The notes: generated by a model from the letters alone, not told the origin. A stretch of DNA of 64,000 nucleotides from Macrobrachium rosenbergii (GCF_040412425.1 NC_089782.1:26757376-26821375), one strand, 5' to 3'; shown: positions 50,393 to 60,675, counted from the stretch's first letter. Numbers and translations: made by a program.

Positions 50393-50609
50393 TGGAGAGA
50401 GACAATAAGCACTAATGGTTCCTCAGAGTACTGGAAAAGAAAATAAATGGGTGGGGAACTAAAGACATGTTTTTTTTTTTATTTACGAATTTAAATGATG
50501 AAGTGACCATCATTTATTCTTAAATTTCTCGCCATTTTATGAATTAAACTGGTCGTTAAAACGCGAAGGATTAGGCTTAGATGAAAGCGTACGATTTTAC
50601 TGAATGAGT

Positions 50610-50611
<2 letters not shown>

Positions 50612-50669
<58 letters not shown>
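50612..50669 (+). repeat. (CT)n microsatellite
   Basis: 29 units. Confidence 0.97.
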
Positions 50670-50671
<2 letters not shown>

Positions 50672-51014
50672 CCGAATACGAGTCTAATCCATTGAAAGTA
50701 GCTGTCATTTCATGTGTATGTCTTCTTTTATTATTCCCTACGATCTTTACTATTTAGGAAAATTGTCTCAAAAGGGAATTTCCATGAGCACCTTGACCAC
50801 TTTCTTCCCTGAAAGTTTCGTTAACATGGCTTGGCAATGTACCGGTCAGCAGTGCGTCCGAGTTCATCATGGTAGCCTGGCTACCTGTCAGTAGCAAGTG
50901 CTTCCGATTTCTTGGCGGTATTATAAGGAAATCTTTACGCGATTCTAGTCCATCGTGCCTGCTTTGCAAAATATGGGCATATACGAGCTGATGAGGTGCC
51001 AGGTTGTTGCAGTT

Positions 51015-51076
51015 CCTGGTAGCTGGGACCTTTCATTCCCTCCTGGTAGCTGGGACCTCTCATTCCCTCCTGGTAA
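51015..51076 (+). repeat. 27-bp unit, two copies plus a partial
   Basis: The unit begins CCTGGTAGCTGGGACCT and ends CATTCCCT. Copies 51015-51041 and 51042-51068 differ at one base; 51069-51076 starts a third. Confidence 0.93.
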
Positions 51077-51382
51077 CACTGTTGTTGATAGCAATTGTCG
51101 TCAAGTTTTAGCGAAACTTCAGCAGGAGGTTTTTCAGAATTGTATTATTTTTATTTTTTTATATTTATTTTTGTTTTCTTCATCTTTATTTGTTGTTTTC
51201 TCTCTGTCTTCACCTGTGAGAGAGAGAAAGAGAGAAATTCAATGAAATAGAATTAAGATAATTGAATACTGAAAACTTCAACTAATTAAATATAACGATC
51301 TTGGGAACCAATTATTGTTTACATTAAACAACTATAGATTATCTTCACTATCAATCCCCCCCCCCTTGGGAATCTTGTATTT

Positions 51383-51500
51383 CAGAGCTCCAGTCCAGCA
51401 TTCCTGCTTGCCAGTATTCCTGGCAATAGCAAGAAAACAAGGTTGCAAGGTTATTTATATGATTCCATTTAGCCCAAATGAAGCTGGAATTTATGGACAC
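51383..51500 (+). repeat. Low-copy repeat H, copy 2
   Basis: Direct repeat of 50281-50392 about 1.1 kb downstream, with GTTATTTATATGATTCCATT as the strongest block. Confidence 0.5.
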
Positions 51501-51599
51501 GCTGGATACGAGTTGCCAGTCGCAACAGAGCGGTAATTTACTCAGGTCTTCATCCTTCCCTATTGCTTTTGGTTGAAACGGCGTCAGACAGATGGCGTC

Positions 51600-51650
51600 C
51601 TTGTAGCCTGGGTTCGAATCTTGACGTGGAGGAGAAGGAGTCCTTATCAG
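51600..51650 (+). other. Isolated Pol III B-box-like site
   Basis: GGGTTCGAATCTTGACG sits at about 51609-51625 after GATGGCGTCCTTGTAGCC, resembling the head of a tRNA-derived SINE. The body that follows matches none of the other families here. Confidence 0.3.
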
Positions 51651-51773
51651 ATTTCCTAATTCGTATTCAAGGTTTTCATGGGAGAACGTATGGGAAAATA
51701 TTAGATAATTTAGTATATATATGTCTAGATATTATTTGAGAGAGATTATCAGCGCTCGCACTTCTTCCAGTAG

Positions 51774-52409
51774 CTGAGCGCCGCAAACAACTTTTACTTG
51801 CAGGTCGAGGGGGTTGCTATGGGGTCCCCATTGGGCCCTCTCTTCGCAAATTTTTTTATGGCACATTTAGAAGAAGAGTTTTTAAACAACTGTCCCGAAT
51901 CCTTTAAACCCCTTTACTATAGGAGATATGTGGATGATACTTTTGCCCTATTTAAACATTCGTGGCAATGTCAGCCTTTTCTAGATTACGTTAACTCTAG
52001 ACATCCCAACATTAGATTTACTATTGAGCAGGAGACTGAGAATACACTGGCTTTTTTAGACGTAAAAATCACCCGCTTTGACCATAATTTTAGTACATCA
52101 GTTTTTAGAAAAAGTACTTATACAGGCCTTGGAGGTAACTTTTATAGTTCGTGTTATTTTTCTTTTAAAATTAATGCCATAACGGCTCTAGTTTTTAGAG
52201 CCCTCCGTTATACATCTAGCTGGGCAAATTTCCACCCCGAAATTGAATTTTTACTGGAATATTCCACCAAAAATTCCTATCCAAAAAGACTTTTTTATAA
52301 CATAGTTAACGAGATTTTAGCACGTAACTTTTCTGACTCCATTGTGAAATTTAATTTTCCGAAATTGACTATGTACGCCACAATACCATTTCGCACTCTG
52401 ACTTTCTGA
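51774..52409 (+). pseudogene. PLE reverse transcriptase, palm and thumb part
   Basis: The frame opens after a stop and reads NNFYLQVEGVAMGSPLGP, the conserved RT block before the active site (GVAMGSPLGP at 51810-51839). YRRYVDDTFALF follows with YVDD at 51927-51938, then an NTLAFLDVKI block near 52050-52080 and YTGLGGNFYS in the thumb. Homology-like text continues to about residue 200 (YATIPF) and then leaves frame; the true continuation, SDFLRSKVKQII, is in another frame from about 52400. Both visible catalytic aspartates (the DD of YVDD) are intact, but motif A is missing through 5' truncation, so no active enzyme can be made. The upstream TTTTACTTGCAG looks like a splice acceptor but translates as expected RT sequence, so I do not read it as an intron end. 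Confidence 0.88.
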
Positions 52410-52472
52410 GATCCAAAGTTAAACAAATCATCGAAAAAGAGTTTGGATTTCTAAAACCTGAATTTAATACCT

Positions 52473-52854
52473 ATGAATCCACTGAAGATTGGCGGCTTTT
52501 TTAATTATAAGAACAAGCTACAGGCCTTTATGAAGTCCAATATTATTTACAAATTTGAATGCCCAAGATGTCTTGGTAGTTATGTTGGCTCATCAAAGAG
52601 AATGTTGCAGGTCCGTTATTACAGCCACTTAGGTTTGAGCTACAGAACTGGCTCACGAATAACGAATCCCGAATTTTCTAGTATTAGAAATCATGCCGTT
52701 AAATGCAAGGTTAATATTGATAAAAAAACATTTTTCCATCCTGGGAACTACCAAACAATCGGCTTACTTAACGACCCTTGAGTCTTTGTTTATTAAACGT
52801 CATGCACCTCTCCTAAACTCCAACGTGTCTTCTTCCCCTCTGCACTTGGCCTAA
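52473..52854 (+). pseudogene. PLE GIY-YIG endonuclease domain
   Basis: The frame opens with NPLKIGGFFNYKNKLQ and the GIY-YIG signature split as IIYKFEC (52542 on) and SYVGSSKRMLQVRYYSH (SYVG around 52578-52589), including the conserved R and H positions. A two-cysteine CPRC sits between the two halves, as usual for PLE endonucleases. After GLLNDP (stop near 52781) the conserved C-terminus LESLFIKRHAPLLNS continues in another frame and ends at 52854. The linker between RT and this domain (52400-52500) is in a third frame. The domain would nick target DNA to prime reverse transcription. It is the best-preserved endonuclease in the window. Confidence 0.87.
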
Positions 52855-53053
52855 GTGTACTCTGGGCATGCGTGGGCTTGTGGTCTCACTTCGCCTTTCC
52901 CCTTCTTTTGATCAGGTAGACTTAGAGGAAAAAAAAAAAACCTTTCTTTTTACTTTTTTATATATTTTGTAATTTTAAAGAATGTAACTGCCGTTTTTAA
53001 TTTAGCTTTTATTTTGAATTAGAGAATTAATATGTATTTTTTAATTTTACAGA

Positions 53054-53081
53054 CTGATGATGTGTTTAAGTAACACGAAAC
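53054..53081 (+). ncRNA. Hammerhead-ribozyme-like core in the PLE 3' UTR
   Basis: The sequence contains CTGATGA, a 5-bp stem (GTGTT/AACAC, 53062-53066 with 53072-53076, loop TAAGT), and GAAAC. This is the order of the hammerhead catalytic core: CUGAUGA, stem II, GAAA. Minimal hammerhead motifs have been reported in PLE terminal repeats, which makes the placement meaningful. Stems I and III are not convincing: only about 3 bp of stem I (AGA/TCT) can be drawn. Activity as a monomer is therefore doubtful. It is followed by AATAAA at 53091. Confidence 0.45.
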
Positions 53082-53090
53082 GTTTCTTTC

Positions 53091-53096
53091 AATAAA
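53091..53096 (+). promoter_or_regulatory. Possible polyadenylation signal of the PLE
   Basis: AATAAA lies about 50 bp before the (TA)n junction, near the element's 3' end. PLEs do not need a poly(A) tail, and the motif is common in AT-rich DNA, so this is weak. Confidence 0.3.
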
Positions 53097-53141
53097 TATA
53101 CAACTGTTTTGTTGACTGTCGTCTACTTTGGACTCCTATAT

Positions 53142-53146
<5 letters not shown>

Positions 53147-53226
<80 letters not shown>
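53147..53226 (+). repeat. (TA)n shared by PLE and SINE-A 3' ends
   Basis: 40 pure TA units. The left boundary is the PLE 3' end and the right boundary is the minus-strand SINE-A tail. Confidence 0.97.
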
Positions 53227-53228
<2 letters not shown>

Positions 53229-53441
53229 GTGAAATTTTTATCACACCGTGATTTATATACAATCATGAAGCTACAAATGTCGCTTAATATCAAATCCACG
53301 CTACCTCAGGAATATCTCCGATGGAGAATTATCACCGAAGGGGAATTTATATAAGTGATAAATGAATTGGTACCCGTCGGGACACGAACCCTTGACACGG
53401 GCCTATTCAGCGACTCCAGTAGACGTTACCACCACGCCATG
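53227..53441 (-). mobile_element. SINE-A copy facing the PLE across (TA)n
   Basis: On the minus strand it reads a tRNA-like head (GGCGTGGTGGTAACGTCTAC), a B box GGTTCGTGTCC (53380-53390), a body with TTCCCCTTCGGTGATAATTC, and a tail ATCACGGTGTGATAAAAA that ends at (TA)n 53147-53226. It is the most intact copy of the family. The adjoining PLE ends at the other side of the same (TA)n. Confidence 0.8.
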
Positions 53442-54096
53442 TATGTATGTATAGACATATATATTTAATATTTTTTTACCCGAATTTATGTTATCCACGG
53501 CATTTTCGCAGCCAAAATTGTTTTATTACTGTTAGCAGTCACTCACATCCCTTTTACATATCATCAACTCCTACTGGCATTGTATTTTTCCCCTTTCTGT
53601 TATAACTGGAAAGATACAACGGGCTTTGTGCGATTGTACAGCCACATAATTGAATAGATACTATATCTTGCCTTATCTCCAAGGAGATACCGTTGTTCCT
53701 AAGGCGAGATGGAGGACGGAGGGCCTACCATCTCTCAACAGAGAGGTGGGTGAGATATTGGGAAGCTGAACAGAGATGGTATATGGGCATAGAGTGTGAT
53801 AGCGCAAGACTGGGCATGTTATAGTATTGGCTAACGTGGAGGAGGGTATCGAAAATGTTATATAGTTATTTGGTCACTTTTATAGTAACAGTTTTCCAAT
53901 TGGAAGAGTTTGTGTCTTTTTAAGATACTTCAACGATCACTGAAAGCATTTGACGATAAATATATTTTCTTAGATACTCAGTACCGTATATTAGTTATCT
54001 CAATGATGTCTCTGTTTTTATATCCCTTAATTAAAGCTGAATTGTGATAGCTGACTGTTTGATTGGTTGGGTCAGTGAGCGTTAAATACCGGTCCA

Positions 54097-54098
<2 letters not shown>

Positions 54099-54129
<31 letters not shown>
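54099..54129 (+). repeat. (CT)n microsatellite
   Basis: 15 units. Confidence 0.93.
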
Positions 54130-54131
<2 letters not shown>

Positions 54132-54392
54132 TTGCGGTTAGACAACTTTGAGGGTAATTGTTGGCAACTTTAATTACCAATTGCTGGATGTTCGCTTCAT
54201 AAGGGAAAGGTCCCGATATCGGTATCTAAGCGAGCCTTAATGCTAAGGACATAATATATTTAATCTCATCGGGCCCTTGTTGATCTAAGCAGTGAATGAA
54301 GTACCTGATAATCAGTGGACCTGTTTGTTGAGAGGGGCGTGTGGCTTGCAAACGGAACGCAAAAAAAAAAAGGTCTTGCTGAAAACTTTCTG

Positions 54393-54449
<57 letters not shown>

Positions 54450-54515
54450 TCTGAAGCATATAAAATATTTTAATAATCTTCCCCCACAAACGATCGTTAC
54501 TTCCTCACTCCTAAA

Positions 54516-54602
<87 letters not shown>

Positions 54603-54680
54603 GTATCTGAAGCATATAAGAAATTGTAAAAGATCGTCCCCCACAAACGGTCATTCCTTCCTCACTCCTAAACGTTTTCG
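54393..54680 (+). repeat. Two (CT)n tracts with duplicated 75-bp flanks
   Basis: (CT)n at 54393-54446 and 54519-54600 are each followed by GTATCTGAAGCATATAA, then CCCCCACAAACGxTCxTT and CTTCCTCACTCCTAAACG. The second copy ends before a short CGCTCCTCTC instead of a third tract. Confidence 0.93.
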
Positions 54681-54854
54681 CTCCTCTCGATGTCGACCAA
54701 CATCACGTCATTTCCAGGGGGATTTTGTCAGCGTCGGCCCCTACTAATCCCCGTTCACTTCCGGTGTCCTCTTCCGGAGAAATCCTCGGCCCCTAACATA
54801 ACCTGCCTTGCGTAAATACTTAGGCAAGGTTAAATCCTCACTGTTAATCCTAAG

Positions 54855-54895
54855 TGGTCGACTGTTCGAATCCCCAGGGAAGGAGTTTATTGTTA
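54855..54895 (+). other. Isolated Pol III B-box-like site
   Basis: CTGTTCGAATCCCCAGGG (about 54871-54888) follows CCTAAGTGGTCGA. It could be a worn SINE head; no body can be assigned. Confidence 0.3.
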
Positions 54896-55490
54896 GAATC
54901 TATTTTCAGGCGATATTGCATGCTTATAAACCCTGTTAATCCTACCTTAACATCTCGCATTATATTACATTATATATATTGGCTTCCTTACACGGTAGCA
55001 GCTTCTATTCACTCTTGTTGTCCTGGGATCCAATCAGGTTGTAGGCCTAATATGAGCAAAGACAGGCGGTTTTTGTCAGTGCGCGCATTAAAACATGTTC
55101 TCTTAGTATATAACTTGAGGGTTATAAAGGCTGCTCTTGAAGCAAGAGCCCGTGCTGGCATCCTGCTGGCTTAATCCAAAAGTTTCTTTTCGTGATTGGA
55201 AGTAATAAACTTCCAAGATCATAAAAATAATACACCATTTGAGTATACTTGCAAGAAATATGAATACCAGAGTTTTTACATATATGTAAAGGTTTGAGAG
55301 TTTTGGACCGTAATTGGAGCACTCAAAATCTGGCTGCAAACAATGTGAGTCCTTCAAAGAAAAATGTCTTCATTTTGTCACATTTGCTAAATCGTTTTCT
55401 TCTTCCTCTTTTCATTTGTAAGAAATGCCTCTTCTTTCTTCGTTCGCGCTGAGGAAGTTCTGTAAAACTTTCATTTAGAGCTAACTAACC

Positions 55491-55493
<3 letters not shown>

Positions 55494-55536
<43 letters not shown>

Positions 55537-55582
55537 ATGATCGTGTTGTTACTAATATGAACCCTATTTAGGTATTTGTATT

Positions 55583-55661
<79 letters not shown>
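55494..55661 (+). repeat. Two (CT)n tracts
   Basis: 55494-55534 and 55587-55661 with a 52-bp spacer that is not duplicated. Confidence 0.96.
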
Positions 55662-55664
<3 letters not shown>

Positions 55665-56088
55665 GGGCTTTCTCAAAAATATAGTTAAAACGAGAACGTC
55701 GCCTTTTTCTCGTTTTTATTTTAATTCCAACAACATCGAAGGTTCTAAGTGATGTGAATGCATATCTGTTTGTAATTCCCAAATTCTGTCTTTTAGTAAA
55801 ATGAAACTAACAGTTGTTTAACCGATCTTCTTCGTGTACGTCATTCATCTCCTTCACAAGCACTCTCTATTTCGGTATTTGCTTTTATTTATCATACCGA
55901 ACATGCATAAACCCCCCACCCCACCCCCACGCCCACCACCGCCGCAGAATTTAGACGTCCCATTGAGTTGCCTCCTTGAAGACTTTCATTTCAAGACGAA
56001 CAAGCAGATATCCAAACGCCAAGCAAGCAAGCACATTCGCATGCAAACATATTCTGAAGCGGACACGGTAATGCAATTCCCTTCCTGG

Positions 56089-56089
<1 letters not shown>

Positions 56090-56135
<46 letters not shown>
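56090..56135 (+). repeat. (GA)n microsatellite
   Basis: 22 units. Confidence 0.96.
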
Positions 56136-56138
<3 letters not shown>

Positions 56139-56901
56139 TCAAAAGTCTGAAGGGCGTCGAATCGGGAATAAGACATTTTATTGCCGAAGTTTGTGCAAGA
56201 ACGGCGCAAGACTCGAAGGCACTCGAGAACTGCAACATAATGGAAGGCTTCGCTCGGGCGGGAAGTGGTTTTGACGCCGGCGGATAGATGGCGCTGAATG
56301 GCTTCTTCGTCGGGACTTTTCGGCTCAAGGGAAATGTGAAATGCTTTTAAGACAACATGACGGTTAATGCTCCAAACTATAGAATGTTAACGCTGGGGGG
56401 ATAATGGGAAAAACTGACTCATTGGAGAAATTATTATAATACTATTATGTGAACTTGTCAACTTGAAAATGGCTGTAATGTTCGTGTACTTTTGTAGCTT
56501 CATCATACTTCCATGTATCAAGTACATTATGTAGTTCTTTAATTTGTTCTTTAAGAATTTCTATAGATAAACGTGATATTCATTAACCATAGACTATACA
56601 CTTATTGAATGGTATGATATTGAGATGTATTTCGTTAATACAACAAACTTTTATAGGGAAGTTTCAAGTTATCGTAATTCGATTTGCTTTATTGATGCAG
56701 TCTTTCCAAGGCAGCGTTCAAATGCAGCCTCATCTTCAGTCGTGAATGGAGGAAGATTGCATTTCCATATCGTTACCTCACTAACACTCACTCTTCAGTG
56801 ACAGCCATAAACACTCGCTAACTGATGATAATCGTAAACAGAATTCGCTACTGTCGTTGAAATCTCCCCTCGAAGTCATTCACGAGGGGAAACCCTTATT
56901 T

Positions 56902-56905
<4 letters not shown>

Positions 56906-56962
<57 letters not shown>
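56906..56962 (+). repeat. (CT)n microsatellite
   Basis: 28 units. Confidence 0.97.
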
Positions 56963-56964
<2 letters not shown>

Positions 56965-57297
56965 CCATCGAAGACGGAGGATGGATTTACATTCCCAACG
57001 TCAACATAAACGACATAACTCCACGTTCAATACGACTTAACGCTTTCCGATACTAATACGGTTTTCCTTTTGGTCCATTGGCTCCTGACTCCGCCCCCAA
57101 CATCCCTTCCCCAAGCCACCCCAACACCGCCTATCGCTCCTTATCTTACACACAAATATACATTCGGTGCTCATCCATTCAGATTTATTTTCACCCCGAC
57201 CCCATCCGTTCTCTATCATACAAATACATACATAAACACATTTGCCGCACATACATTATTGGGGAATGTAAACGTCATGAATTGAGCTGATTTAGAT

Positions 57298-57598
57298 AAT
57301 GCGTAATAAGTTAGGTATACCTTAGTTTAACCAGACCACTGACCTGATTAACAGCTCTCCTAGGGCTGGCCCGAAGGATTAGATTTATTTTACGTGGCTA
57401 AGAACCAATTGGTTGTCTAGCAACGGACCTACAGCTTATTGTGGAACCCGAACCGCATTATAGCGAAAAATGAATTTCTATCACCAGAAATAAGTTCCTC
57501 TTCTTCTTCATTGGCCGGTCGGAGACTCGAACGAGGGCCCAGCAGAGTGCTAGCTGAGAACTATACCGACCGTCCAACGAGGAACCAATGCGTAATAA
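57298..57598. repeat. Target-site duplication pair of SINE-B
   Basis: AATGCGTAATAA occurs exactly at 57298-57309 and 57587-57598, flanking SINE-B without mismatch. Confidence 0.9.
57310..57586 (-). mobile_element. SINE-B, complete copy with target-site duplication
   Basis: A tRNA-derived SINE on the minus strand. Its 5' head reads GGTTCCTCGTTGGACGG, with a B box GTTCGAGTCTCC (plus 57521-57532), a body with CTGGTGATAGAAATTCATTT, and a 3' end CAGTGGTCTGGTTAAACTAA then GGTATAC. It is bounded by perfect 12-bp direct repeats AATGCGTAATAA at 57298-57309 and 57587-57598, which fix both ends and show insertion by target-primed reverse transcription. I recognise this as a common decapod repeat, from memory. 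Confidence 0.88.
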
Positions 57599-58525
57599 AA
57601 TATAAATATTATCTACTCTTAATATTTAAAAACCGAAGATTAAGAGCATGAATGATGAAGGGAAAATACATCGCCCACGGAAAGAGGCGAAGAAAGCGAT
57701 AGCAATGGGAAGGTTGTTCATATTTTATTAGTCATTTAGACTCAGCAGCGTTGCTGATGAAGTCATTACATTATTCATAAATGGGTATTATGCGTTGTGT
57801 GTGTGCGCATGAATATTTTACACTCGGGGATAAGCTCCAAATGAGCATCTTTCTGTACATGTGTTCTGTGGCATCTCTTTCTAAGTATGGCGGGGGTGAA
57901 AGTAAGGTTATCTCAGTACTATTCATGAATATATATATATATACATATATATTAGATGGTACTTCAGTTCTGAACACTAGTTAACGTTCAGGTCTAAAAC
58001 AACACCTGTAATACCAGCATATGGAAATTCATTGGTATTCTTCATTCCGCGTGAATCCCTGTATGCATTTCGGACTTTATGTAGCAGCAAAAAGGCTTTA
58101 TATATGTATGCATATATATATGCATTTAATATATATAAATCTATATGCTGCAACCCACAGATTTACTTATATGAAAATTCTTATGTATTTTTAAGAACCA
58201 GCATTCATGTTAGTCGCCGACTCGCCTCTTCCCACTGGTTCATTGATAGCAAATTTTTTTGGTGTATTGTTTTGTAAACAATAGTTATTCACCTCAAGCG
58301 CTGACTCACAGCCGTTCTATGCTATTTTGTTAGTAAGGTTACATCTAATGAATATATTCGCAGTGAACGTCATCTCTCAATAGCTAGCAAATATATTACA
58401 AAAAAATATAGTTATGTCAGACAAGGAAAATGATTTCTTCGGAGTTCGAAGATTTCGCTTTTCCTTCTTTTTTTTTTTTTTTTTTTGCAGCAGAAGGAAA
58501 GAAGAGCGATTCACCCCGAGAGAAG

Positions 58526-58832
58526 CCCGAAGGGGACTAGTGCCGTCAGTGCACCTCACGCGCTGCGCTGTAGGCATTTCTTAAGGGTCTGTGCAGCCTC
58601 CCTTCGGCCCTTAGCTGCAACCTCTTTTCATTCCTTTCACTGCACCTCCGTTCGTATTCTCTTTCTTCCGTCTGACTTTCCACCCTCTCTAACAATTGGT
58701 TCACAGTGCAACTGCAAGGTTTTTCCTGTTACGCCTTTCAAACCTTCTTACTGTCAATTTCCCTTTCAGCACCGAATGACCTCATAGGTCCCAGCGCTTG
58801 GCCTTTGGCCTAAATTCTATATTCTATTCTAT
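58526..58832 (+). mobile_element. Retroposon C, full-length copy with duplication
   Basis: A 307-bp element starting CCCGAAGGGGACTAGTGCCG and ending CCTTTGGCCTAAATTCTATATTCTATTCTAT, a short (ATTCT)-type tail. Perfect 11-bp direct repeats CCCGAGAGAAG flank it at 58515-58525 and 58833-58843. I recognise the ACCTCATAGGTCCCAGCGCT block as a widespread decapod repeat, from memory. No convincing tRNA-type B box is present, so it may be a non-tRNA SINE or the 3' end of a LINE. Confidence 0.82.
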
Positions 58833-58839
58833 CCCGAGA

Positions 58840-58894
58840 GAAGAAGAAAGAAGAAGAAGAAGAAGAAGAAGAAGAAGAAGAAGAAGAAGAAGAA
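58840..58894 (+). repeat. (GAA)n microsatellite
   Basis: About 18 units starting in the right target-site duplication of retroposon C. Confidence 0.95.
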
Positions 58895-59015
58895 GCTGCT
58901 TCTGCTGCTCTTTGCAAAACCATGCAAAACCAGGCGTCAAGATCTTCTGGCGCTCAGCATCAAGGCAGTTTTCGTTCTCCTTGCTTTCTCTTTTTTTTTA
59001 TTTATTCTTTTGGAA

Positions 59016-59075
59016 GGGGTGGGGAAGGGGGATTGGGGGGTACAGGTGGGGGATGGGGTGATGGTATGGAAGGGC
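59016..59075 (+). other. G-rich tract with many G runs
   Basis: Six or more runs of G3-G6 separated by 1-6 nt (AAGGGGTGGGGAAGGGGGAT, TGGGGGGTACAGGTGGGGGA). A G-quadruplex is likely in vitro. Confidence 0.65.
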
Positions 59076-59179
59076 TCAAAGGTGGAAGTGTCTTGGTTAA
59101 GTAATCAGAATGCTGTTCAGGTTATGAGATTTCCCAAGAATCTCGCGGGGTAGGAAAATTCTGGAAGAAGTTCCAGAAA

Positions 59180-59181
<2 letters not shown>

Positions 59182-59246
<65 letters not shown>
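59182..59246 (+). repeat. (CA)n microsatellite
   Basis: About 32 units, directly before the repeat D-like fragment. Confidence 0.97.
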
Positions 59247-59249
<3 letters not shown>

Positions 59250-59284
59250 CCGGCACAATAGTTTTCTTTTACAGAAAACAAAAT
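59246..59284 (+). repeat. Putative terminal fragment of repeat D
   Basis: CCGGCACAATAGTTTTCTTT followed by TACAGAAAACAAAA lies directly after a (CA)n tract. I recall this as the usual end of repeat D; in the 61.2 kb copy the corresponding site reads AGCCGACACAAGAG. If correct, it is a small remnant beside a microsatellite. Confidence 0.4.
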
Positions 59285-59640
59285 TTATGCTTTGTGACCG
59301 ACTGATTGTAAATATGTGGTGTCTCACAATTTGCAAATTGAACATAGGCGCAATGCAAATACGCGAACGTTCATAGGAATAATTCCTTTCCCTCTACGTT
59401 AAATCTACAGTTTTGTGTCCAAAGCGAAGAACTGTAATAATTTTATCCAAATGGATTTCAGTTGCTTTTACAGGTCGTTCACAGATGAAACCTTGCCTTC
59501 AAATTTCTTTTCCAATGGAATCTGGATGTCCAATCCAGATGGTCATTTCGAAAGAAAGAAAACGCGGTGCGGGACACTGAGTGCCAGTATTCAAATTGTC
59601 ATTTCCAGCTGAATAGCCTTTGAAAAGAATAAAAAGAAGC

Positions 59641-59642
<2 letters not shown>

Positions 59643-59702
<60 letters not shown>
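59643..59702 (+). repeat. (GA)n microsatellite
   Basis: 30 units. Confidence 0.97.
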
Positions 59703-59705
<3 letters not shown>

Positions 59706-60672
59706 GAAATACGTTTTCTTATCAGATTTTGTCGTGAAAGTAAGGTGATATTGTGAGACATAATTTCATCTTTGTTTGAAATAATTTTAGCATCAGCATA
59801 ATAACAATAAAAGGAATCGAAGAAGCAGCACCACACTACAGGACTGAGCTTATTCTCATGGAATGTAAAATATATCACACGTGAATATTATGTTCAACTT
59901 TGCATTCCTATTCCCGACGAGCGGCGCAAAATAATTATAGCCATTTGGAAGAAAAGTCTGTTTCCACCACCCAAAAAATCACTGATGCTATTAGCTTCAT
60001 TAATGTGCAAATTTTGCATTTCTTGCAACATTACTGCAATGCGAGCATATTGCAGTGAATTGCAGTTTTGCAATCATTTGTGACTTATGGCCCGAAATAC
60101 TGCATTGCACCCAGAGTTTACTCATTATGAATCGAGTTGATGGCGAGTTTATTTGATCAACTATATTTTTTCAAGGAGGATATGATCATTCATATCTACT
60201 ACTTTTAAGACACGAACCTTATTTTATAAGTTAGAATGTTCACTGTCCGCCGTATATTCCAATAAACACTTGATTTCGTCTCAATCCTTGTCCTTTCCTA
60301 GTGATATTACAATTTGAATACAATGATATATGCACCAATGAAATGCCTTAAAAATACCTTTTCTTAAAAGCATACAAAGAATCAACTCCCTCAACACTTC
60401 ATCAAACAAACAGGCACAAACGAATCCCTTCTCTTCCGAATCAGAACAAACCTAATTGACCAGATGGAATGACGAATCAAAAGGGATAAGTCGTAAATGA
60501 ACAGAAACGAAGCTACCCGTATTTTTTGCGCGATAACTTCCAGAGTCGTTACTTTCATGCGAGAACAAGCCGTCGGTGAATTTTATCTTTACGGAATATT
60601 AACAAAACACAAAAACATCATGAACACTTTCTGGCTGTGATTGTCGGAGACCACAGAGTAATTAATTGTAAG

Positions 60673-60675
<3 letters not shown>

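Larger units (their letters stand above)
51774..53147 (+). mobile_element. Penelope-like element, 5'-truncated copy ending in (TA)n
   Basis: A plus-strand PLE fragment with RT palm and thumb, linker, GIY-YIG endonuclease and a roughly 290-bp 3' UTR. Coding similarity begins at about 51774, just after an in-frame TAG at 51771, in the middle of the RT domain; the fingers and N-terminus are absent, as expected of 5' truncation. The element runs without a gap into the (TA)n at 53147. Three frame changes (about 52385, 52473 and 52765) break the polyprotein. It differs from the 13.85-16.5 kb PLE in its YVDD context (YRRYVDDTF versus LRYVDDIF) and in its 3' UTR, so at least two PLE lineages are present. 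Confidence 0.88.
53442..56089. other. Unassigned sequence around CT tracts
   Basis: Besides the listed tracts, a C-rich patch at 55911-55945 (CCCCCCACCCCACCCCCACG). The 106-codon plus frame at 54854-55174 has no known motif. Confidence 0.45.

Noticed and set aside
51791..51804. Splice acceptor (TTTTACTTGCAG) of a PLE intron
   Set aside because: PLEs may carry introns, but the sequence translates in frame as the expected NNFYLQV part of the RT block, so simple 5' truncation fits better.
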